From Pseudomonadota bacterium (GTDB taxonomy: Bacteria > Myxococcota > Polyangia > Polyangiales > Polyangiaceae): a stretch of 10,541 nucleotides of DNA. The first letter of the stretch is position 1, and the number at the start of each line of letters is the position of its first letter. Where the stretch lies: NCBI GenBank assembly GCA_023419055.1, contig JAEZYO010000462.1, positions 1 to 10,541 of the forward strand, read 5' to 3'. Position numbers and translations under genes: made by a program. The notes under the pieces are model-generated. The model did no database searches. It was not told the origin of the DNA and worked only from the letters and a program-made list of their open reading frames with translations. Positions 6,469 through 10,541 of this stretch are shown here, piece after piece.

Positions 6469-7569
6469 ATGGATAGCGCCGCCGTATCGCGCGTGATCGG
6501 GAAGCTGTACGAAGCCGCCAGCACTCCGGAGTCCTGGTCTTCCTCGATGAACGCGGTCGCCGACGCGCTCGAGGCCCAGTCCGCGTACGTTCTCGTGCTT
6601 CAGCGCGAGCGCATGCAGGCGGACCTGCTGGCGAGCGCTGGGATCGACCCGCACTACATGGGGGCATTCAATCAGCACTTCGTGCAGTTCTCGCCGTGCA
6701 TGCAGGCAGCGGCTCGCACCGAGGTCTCCGCCATGGGGATGCGCGGCGCCGAGAGGACGGAGTTTTTCAACGAGTTTTTGCGCCCCCAAGGCATCTATTG
6801 GGGCCTCCTCGGGCGCGTCTCCGTGGACGAGCGAAAGGTTTATTGTTTCGGCGCTTCGCGCGACCGAGCGCGCGACCCGTTCGCGCCGCATGAGCTCGAG
6901 CTGCTCGGCATCCTCCTGCCGCATCTCCGCAGCGCCTTCTTTCTCCAACAGCAGCTCGCGGCCGCTCGAGAGCAGCGGCGGGCGTCCGAAGCGGCGCTCG
7001 AGCTGCTCGGGCACGGCGTCCTCCTGCTCGACCAGTCGGGCTCGCTGTTCCACGCCAACCGCGGTGCGTCGGAGCTCTTGCGAAAAGGCGATGGGCTCGC
7101 CGTATCGCGGGAAGGCAAGCTCATCGGAAACACGCCGAGAGACACCGCACGACTGCAGCGCCTGGTCCGCGGCGCGGCGAGCGAGGCGGGGGCGCCGCGC
7201 CGTGGAGGAGCGCTCAGCCTGCCACGTCGTTGCGCGAGTGACTTGAACCTGGTGGTCGCGCCGCTCGAAGAGAACGCAGCTTCGGAAAATTTCGCCTCCG
7301 CGAGTGTGGCGGTGTTCGTGAGCGATCCGGAGGCCCCCACTCCGCACCTGGGGGCGCAGGCTCGAGATCTGTACGGCCTCACCCTCGCAGAGAGCCGTGT
7401 GGTCGAAGCGCTCGTCCAGGGGCTCTCCCCCGCGGAGATCGCCGAGAGCCTCTCGGTCTCCGTGACGACGATTCGCAGTCAGCTTCAGAGCATTTTCCAG
7501 CGCACGGGGACGCGCGGGCAAAGCGACCTGTTGCGTCGCCTCCTGCGCACTCCTCTGCTCCGAGACTGA
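6469..7569 (+). CDS. LuxR-family (C-terminal HTH) transcriptional regulator
   Basis: A 366-residue DNA-binding protein. The N-terminal part (about 1-160) carries the A-V-S-R-V-I-G-x-L-Y-E-A-A-x-x-P-E-S-W pattern that opens many large LuxR-type regulators of proteobacteria and myxobacteria, followed by a probable GAF/autoinducer-like sensory fold. A helix (155-180) leads to a weak PAS-like segment (about 178-287). The C-terminus (about 300-360) is a clear LuxR helix-turn-helix: L-T-x-A-E-S-R-V-V-E-A-L-V-Q-G-L-S-P-A-E-I-A-E-S-L-x-V-S-x-x-T-I-R-x-Q-L-x-x-I-F-x-R-T-G. There is no receiver domain, so it is not a typical two-component regulator. The start at 6469 is preferred by fit to the family; a GTG at 6451 would add six residues. 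It is transcribed divergently from the cytolysin-like gene, which makes that gene a candidate target. The ligand is unknown. Confidence 0.87.
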   Translation: MDSAAVSRVIGKLYEAASTPESWSSSMNAVADALEAQSAYVLVLQRERMQADLLASAGIDPHYMGAFNQHFVQFSPCMQAAARTEVSAMGMRGAERTEFFNEFLRPQGIYWGLLGRVSVDERKVYCFGASRDRARDPFAPHELELLGILLPHLRSAFFLQQQLAAAREQRRASEAALELLGHGVLLLDQSGSLFHANRGASELLRKGDGLAVSREGKLIGNTPRDTARLQRLVRGAASEAGAPRRGGALSLPRRCASDLNLVVAPLEENAASENFASASVAVFVSDPEAPTPHLGAQARDLYGLTLAESRVVEALVQGLSPAEIAESLSVSVTTIRSQLQSIFQRTGTRGQSDLLRRLLRTPLLRD

Positions 7570-7642
7570 TACCCTCGGGCGCTCGGAGCCGACTGGCTCG
7601 AAAAGGTTGCAGGAGACGTGGGCAGGCAAGGCGACCTCTCGC

Positions 7643-7669
7643 GCCCGGGCCTGTCACCACGGCCCGGGT
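7643..7669. terminator. GC-rich hairpin between convergent genes (possible terminator)
   Basis: A perfect 8-base inverted repeat, CCCGGGCC (7644-7651) and GGCCCGGG (7661-7668), closes a 9-base loop; a G-T pair can extend it by one. It lies in the 212-base gap between the ends of the convergent LuxR and thaumatin-like genes, so it could stop transcription from either side. There is no run of T on either strand, so intrinsic termination is uncertain. A smaller hairpin (GAGCC/GGCTC, 7586-7599) lies just after the LuxR stop. Confidence 0.4.
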
Positions 7670-7781
7670 TGGCTCGCACCGCATCACGCCCCCATTCCGA
7701 GCACATCCTTCATCTGAAGGACGCGAGCAGAGACGAGAACCACCTCGAGTATCTGCCGGACCGCCGAGGCGACCCGGCCAG

Positions 7782-8609
7782 CTACTCTGCCGGACAAAAC
7801 ACGATCGCGAAGTCTTCGCCGGCGCACGCCGCCATCGACTCCGCGTCGTCACCGCTCCACGAGTACGCGTCTTTGCACGACGCCTCGAAGTAGAGCGCGA
7901 CCGCGCTGTTCGGGTCGTCGCGGTCGAGGCTGTAGCAGGAGATCACGTTCCCCTGCTCGTCGCGCACCTTGCCTGCTACGGGGCAACCCTCGAGCAGGCT
8001 ATCGGCACACGTCAGCGTGCGACAATCCTCCTCGTTCAAGGGGACGATCTGCATCGGCAGGTTGTGCGCGTCGACGTGGCTCAGGTTGTACCAGTCGAAG
8101 TCGTTGAAGTCGGTGTTCAGCGTGAACTCGGCGAGCGTGTGATGCTCACCGCCCGGGTCGACGCCGGCGAAGCCCCAATACCGAATGGAGGAGATCGGCT
8201 CGACGTCGCTCCCCAGATCGCTGCAGGCACTCGCTCCGGGTTCGAGCGTGCCTCCGTCGATCGAGCTGCCGCGATACGTGATGTCGGTCTCGCAATCGTT
8301 CACGAACACGAAGGTGGTCTTGCCGTCACCCGACTTCTGACAATCCACGGGCTCGCCGCTCGGTGTGTCGGGTGCTCCGCCCTCGCCGGAATCGCTCCCA
8401 GCCGTGCCGGCCGCATTGCCGCTTCCCGCGCCGACGCTCGCCGTTCCACCCTTCCCTGCGCTCGAGCCTCCGCTGCCCGAAACGGCGGGCACGGCTCCCG
8501 TCCCTCCTGAACCGGCCAATGAGCTCGGGCGCTCAGAGCCCGATTCATCACTGCCACACGCGGCCGTGAGAAGAGCGAGCAGCAGGAACCAGGGGGCATC
8601 TCGAAGCAT
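7782..8609 (-). CDS. Lipoprotein with thaumatin-like domain
   Basis: A 275-residue predicted lipoprotein. The signal peptide ends in L-T-A-A-C with Cys18, followed by an extended Gly/Ser/Ala linker (about 30-85). The rest (about 90-275) matches the pattern of thaumatin-family proteins: an F-V-F-V-N-D-C start, W-G-F at 145-147, A-E-F-T-L-N at 160-165, then D-W-Y-N-L-S-H-V-D-A-H-N-L-P-M (172-186), a C-x4-C pair (196, 201), C-P at 209-210, and the closing S-C-K-D-A-Y-S-W-S-G-D-D ... F-A-I-V-F-C-P (244-273). Glu161 and the Asp residues around 168-180 could form the acidic cleft of family members. Known relatives are plant antifungal PR-5 proteins, some with beta-1,3-glucan binding or hydrolysis; whether this one acts on glucan is unknown. 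Ten or so cysteines suggest several disulfides. No Shine-Dalgarno is seen before the ATG at 8609, and CTAGACA about 45 bases upstream may be part of its promoter. Confidence 0.8.
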   Translation of the reverse strand: MLRDAPWFLLLALLTAACGSDESGSERPSSLAGSGGTGAVPAVSGSGGSSAGKGGTASVGAGSGNAAGTAGSDSGEGGAPDTPSGEPVDCQKSGDGKTTFVFVNDCETDITYRGSSIDGGTLEPGASACSDLGSDVEPISSIRYWGFAGVDPGGEHHTLAEFTLNTDFNDFDWYNLSHVDAHNLPMQIVPLNEEDCRTLTCADSLLEGCPVAGKVRDEQGNVISCYSLDRDDPNSAVALYFEASCKDAYSWSGDDAESMAACAGEDFAIVFCPAE

Positions 8610-8784
8610 TCAAGGTGAGTAGCCGGCCGAGCCCGAAGCCGTGACGCAGTTTGTCTAGAAAGCAACGGCTACATCGACCGACATGGGAACGGGTTCGAGG
8701 GCGCGGGTGAAACCGGATCTGGAGGGACGATGTTCGGACTCTTTCCGATCTGTTCGTCCGTCAACCCCTGGTCGTGTCATTTCA

Positions 8785-8861
8785 CGCGCTCGTCCAAGAA
8801 CGGTGCAGCCCATACAACGCGCGCTCGTACAAGAACGGTTGCAGCCCACACAGCACGCGCT
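8785..8861. repeat. Short tandem repeat, about 2.2 copies of a 35-36 base unit
   Basis: Copy 1 spans 8785-8819 and copy 2 spans 8820-8855, followed by the first six bases of a third copy (CGCGCT, 8856-8861). The two copies share the cores CGCGCTCGT, CAAGAACGGT and GCAGCCCA and differ by a few substitutions and one inserted T. Because the unit length changes from 35 to 36, the repeat does not keep a reading frame, which fits non-coding DNA. Confidence 0.75.
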
Positions 8862-9140
8862 GCGTTCACGAGTGACTGCAATTTTGGCGGCGTCCGGGCA
8901 TCGACGCCCTCGAGCGATGCTCCGAGGCGCGAGCCCCCAAACCGGCACCCTTGCCTTGCGCTGCAATGCGCTCTGGAGCGGGGGACCGCTTGGACCATCA
9001 GGGCGATCCTGAGTCCCCGTCCGGTATCCGTTCAGGGCCCGCGAAGTTCGGCCGTATATCGCGTCGCCAGGCGACCGGCCACTTCGAACAGTGCCTTTGG
9101 TGTCTCAGGCGGGGACGCTGTACCGATGACGAGCCTGTGT

Positions 9141-9146
9141 TAGGGT
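9141..9146 (+). promoter_or_regulatory. Possible -10 element of the Cys-rich lipoprotein gene
   Basis: TAGGGT lies 12 bases before the first ATG (9159) and 21 before the alternative GTG start (9168). A transcript starting about 7 bases after it would have a very short leader that still includes the AGGTGAT at 9154-9160. No clear -35 is visible. Confidence 0.25.
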
Positions 9147-9153
9147 CGCGCGC

Positions 9154-9160
9154 AGGTGAT
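9154..9160 (+). promoter_or_regulatory. Shine-Dalgarno sequence that questions the start of the Cys-rich lipoprotein
   Basis: AGGTGAT is fully complementary to the 16S 3' end but overlaps the ATG at 9159. It would be well spaced for the in-frame GTG at 9168 (7 bases) or TTG at 9171 (10 bases). Either would still leave a complete lipoprotein signal peptide, so the true start may be three or four codons downstream of 9159. Confidence 0.5.
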
Positions 9161-10541
9161 GGTGGCAGTGTTGCGGTGGTTATTTATATCCGTCGGGTTA
9201 CTGGCGCTGGCTTGCAGTAGTGACGCATCCGCGCCCTCGCGGATCCCTCCTGGCAGCGCGACGTTTGGCCAAGGCTGTGAAACGAGTGAAGAGTGCGCCT
9301 CGACCTTGTGCGTCCGCGTCGACGCGGAGGGCGGGATTTGCACCGAGCTCTGCGAGGCCGACCAGGCCTGCCCAAGCGCCGACAACTGGGCGTGCCTGGC
9401 AGACTCGTCGGGGCTCCGTGTCTGTGCCTGCCGCAAGACCGGTGAGTCCGAGGTCTGCGGCGACGGCATGGACAACGAGTGCAACGGCAAGGTCGATGAC
9501 TGTCAGCTCTGCTCCGGTGTCGCCGTCCCTTCCGATGACCCTGCGCACTGCGGCAGCTGCGGCAACGCTTGCCGAGCCGACCAACGGTGCAGCGATCTCG
9601 GCTGCGTCTGCGCAGACGCGGAGCGCGAGGAGTGCGGCTCGACCTGCGCCGACCTCCAAAGTGATCCGAACCACTGCGGCGAATGCGGGAACGCGTGCGG
9701 CGAATCACAAGTCTGCAGTGACGGAGCCTGCTCGTGCCCGGACGCCGCAGACGTCTTCTGTCCCGGCCACGGGTGCGCGGACCTGGCCGCTGACGCCGAG
9801 AACTGCGGAACCTGCGGGAACGCCTGCGAGCTCGGGACTGCTTGTCGAGGCGCCGAGTGTGTGTGCCCCGCGGCCGCAGCGCCCGATTTCTGCGCCGGGC
9901 TGGGCTGCGTCGATCTAGCCAGCGACGCGCTGAACTGCGGCGAGTGCGGCAACGCCTGCGAAACCGGGCGAGTCTGCGAAGCTGGAGATTGCGTCTGCCC
10001 AGCCGGAACCGCCGAGTGCGACGGGGCGTGCGTCGATCTGGAAACGGACTCGGCTCACTGCGGCGAATGTGGAGAGGCGTGTTCCGGTGCTCAGGCCTGC
10101 GCGTCGGGCGAGTGTGGGTGCGAGCAGTTCGGCTACAGCATCTGCGGCGATGCTTGCGCCGACCTGGACGCTGACGAGAGCAACTGCGGCAACTGCGGAG
10201 AGGCGTGCGACGAAGGAGAGGTTTGCAACAACGGCGAGTGCGGCTGCGAGAGCAACCTCTACTGCGGCGGCGTGTGCGTCCCCGTCGACGACGAGGACAA
10301 CTGCGGCGCGTGCGGCAAGTCTTGCCCGAGTGGCCAAACCTGCAGCGACGGAGAGTGCGTGTGCGAGGGCTTCGGGCTCTCTCCTTGCGGGGACCTCTGT
10401 GTGTCGCTGAGCAGCGACGAGGCGAACTGCGGCCACTGCGAGAGGACGTGCAAGAACGGGCAATCCTGTAGCTCGGGGAATTGCTCCTGCCCCTCCGGGC
10501 AGACGTATTGCGAGGAAGCAGGTACCTGCGTCAGCCTGAGC
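9159..10541 (+). CDS. Cys-rich repeat lipoprotein, Stig1-like modules (gene runs off the right edge)
   Basis: At least 461 residues, open to the window end with no stop. The signal peptide ends in L-L-A-L-A-C (Cys19). Residues 40-95 form a first Cys-rich segment, and C-G-D-G-M-D-N-E-C-N-G-K-V-D-D-C (100-115) matches the acidic Asp/Asn motif of MopE-like putative metal-binding repeats. From 131 onward there are eight consecutive modules of 39-44 residues, with C-G-x-C-G starting at 131, 173, 216, 260, 301, 343 and 382 and a degenerate C-G-H-C-E at 424. Each module follows roughly C-G-x-C-G-x2-C-x5-C-x4-C-x-C then two more Cys and (V/A)-D-L-x2-D, so eight Cys per module. The spacing resembles the plant Stig1 family; such myxobacterial proteins are often misannotated as metabolic enzymes. 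Likely a disulfide-rich, extended surface protein; ligand and role unknown. Start 9159 is the longest choice; 9168 is also possible. Confidence 0.85.
   Translation, partial: MVAVLRWLFISVGLLALACSSDASAPSRIPPGSATFGQGCETSEECASTLCVRVDAEGGICTELCEADQACPSADNWACLADSSGLRVCACRKTGESEVCGDGMDNECNGKVDDCQLCSGVAVPSDDPAHCGSCGNACRADQRCSDLGCVCADAEREECGSTCADLQSDPNHCGECGNACGESQVCSDGACSCPDAADVFCPGHGCADLAADAENCGTCGNACELGTACRGAECVCPAAAAPDFCAGLGCVDLASDALNCGECGNACETGRVCEAGDCVCPAGTAECDGACVDLETDSAHCGECGEACSGAQACASGECGCEQFGYSICGDACADLDADESNCGNCGEACDEGEVCNNGECGCESNLYCGGVCVPVDDEDNCGACGKSCPSGQTCSDGECVCEGFGLSPCGDLCVSLSSDEANCGHCERTCKNGQSCSSGNCSCPSGQTYCEEAGTCVSLS

Larger units (their letters stand above)
8610..9158. other. Non-coding stretch between divergent lipoprotein genes
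   Basis: About 550 bases with no convincing gene. Open frames exist on both strands (for example 8683-9012, 8730-9143 and 8966-8655 on the complement), but their products are Arg/Ser/Pro-rich without a recognisable domain, signal peptide or ribosome binding site, as expected of random frames in GC-rich DNA. The stretch holds a short tandem repeat (8785-8861) and must contain the promoters of both flanking genes. I see no tRNA, riboswitch or transposon remnant; a small RNA cannot be excluded. Confidence 0.6.

Noticed and set aside
6121..7629. 502-codon minus-strand open frame across the LuxR gene and the divergent promoter region
   Set aside because: It crosses two well-supported genes and their control region, and its product has no domain. 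The LuxR helix-turn-helix on the plus strand is clear.
8785..8861. Possible CRISPR array
   Set aside because: The copies are directly adjacent with no unique spacers, and only two and a bit are present.
8683..9143. Overlapping open frames in the gap upstream of the Cys-rich gene
   Set aside because: Arg/Ser/Pro-rich products, no ribosome binding site, no domain, and a tandem repeat with a frame-changing length runs through them.
9220..9918. Plus-strand open frame of 232 codons inside the Cys-rich gene
   Set aside because: It is the +1 shadow of the Cys-rich coding frame, whose signal peptide and regular Cys modules establish the true frame.

Overview
The DNA is GC-rich with strong G/C bias at third codon positions. 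It encodes several secreted lipoproteins whose lipobox cysteine is followed by Gly/Ser/Ala-rich linkers, a Cys-rich repeat protein with a MopE-like D-x-D-N-x-C-x-G motif, and a LuxR-type regulator. This combination is typical of predatory myxobacteria (Myxococcota, probably the Polyangiales/Sorangiineae side). The assignment is inference from style and family content; there is no rRNA or other phylogenetic marker here.

Layout. The left edge holds the first 49 codons of a minus-strand lipoprotein gene that runs off the window (148 to 1). Divergent from it is a compact plus-strand operon (about 270-4587): an ABC ATPase, two related FtsX/MacB-type permeases and a periplasmic membrane-fusion protein, with overlaps or gaps of 2-10 bases. 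It is a tripartite MacAB-like exporter with the ATPase split from the permease and two different permease subunits; no outer-membrane channel gene is in view. Facing it, on the minus strand, is a lipoprotein gene (6361-4601) that I read as an F5/8C (discoidin-like) lectin module fused to a cholesterol-dependent-cytolysin (CDC) pore-forming core without the usual C-terminal domain 4. Its only sensible start is an ATT codon behind a near-perfect Shine-Dalgarno sequence. Divergent from that gene is a LuxR-family regulator (6469-7569), with a 107-base shared control region containing inverted repeats.

The right third holds a minus-strand lipoprotein with a thaumatin-like domain (8609-7782), a roughly 550-base non-coding stretch with a short tandem repeat, and a plus-strand lipoprotein made of at least eight Cys-rich modules of about 42 residues (Stig1-like), which runs off the right edge.

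How it may work together (inference): four surface or periplasmic lipoproteins, at least one with a pore-former fold and others with eukaryote-like fold or repeat types, sit beside an export system and a transcription factor. That is consistent with a cell-surface interaction or predation-related accessory locus, but only the four-gene exporter is a clear operon. The strongest novelty is the lectin-CDC fusion lacking domain 4.
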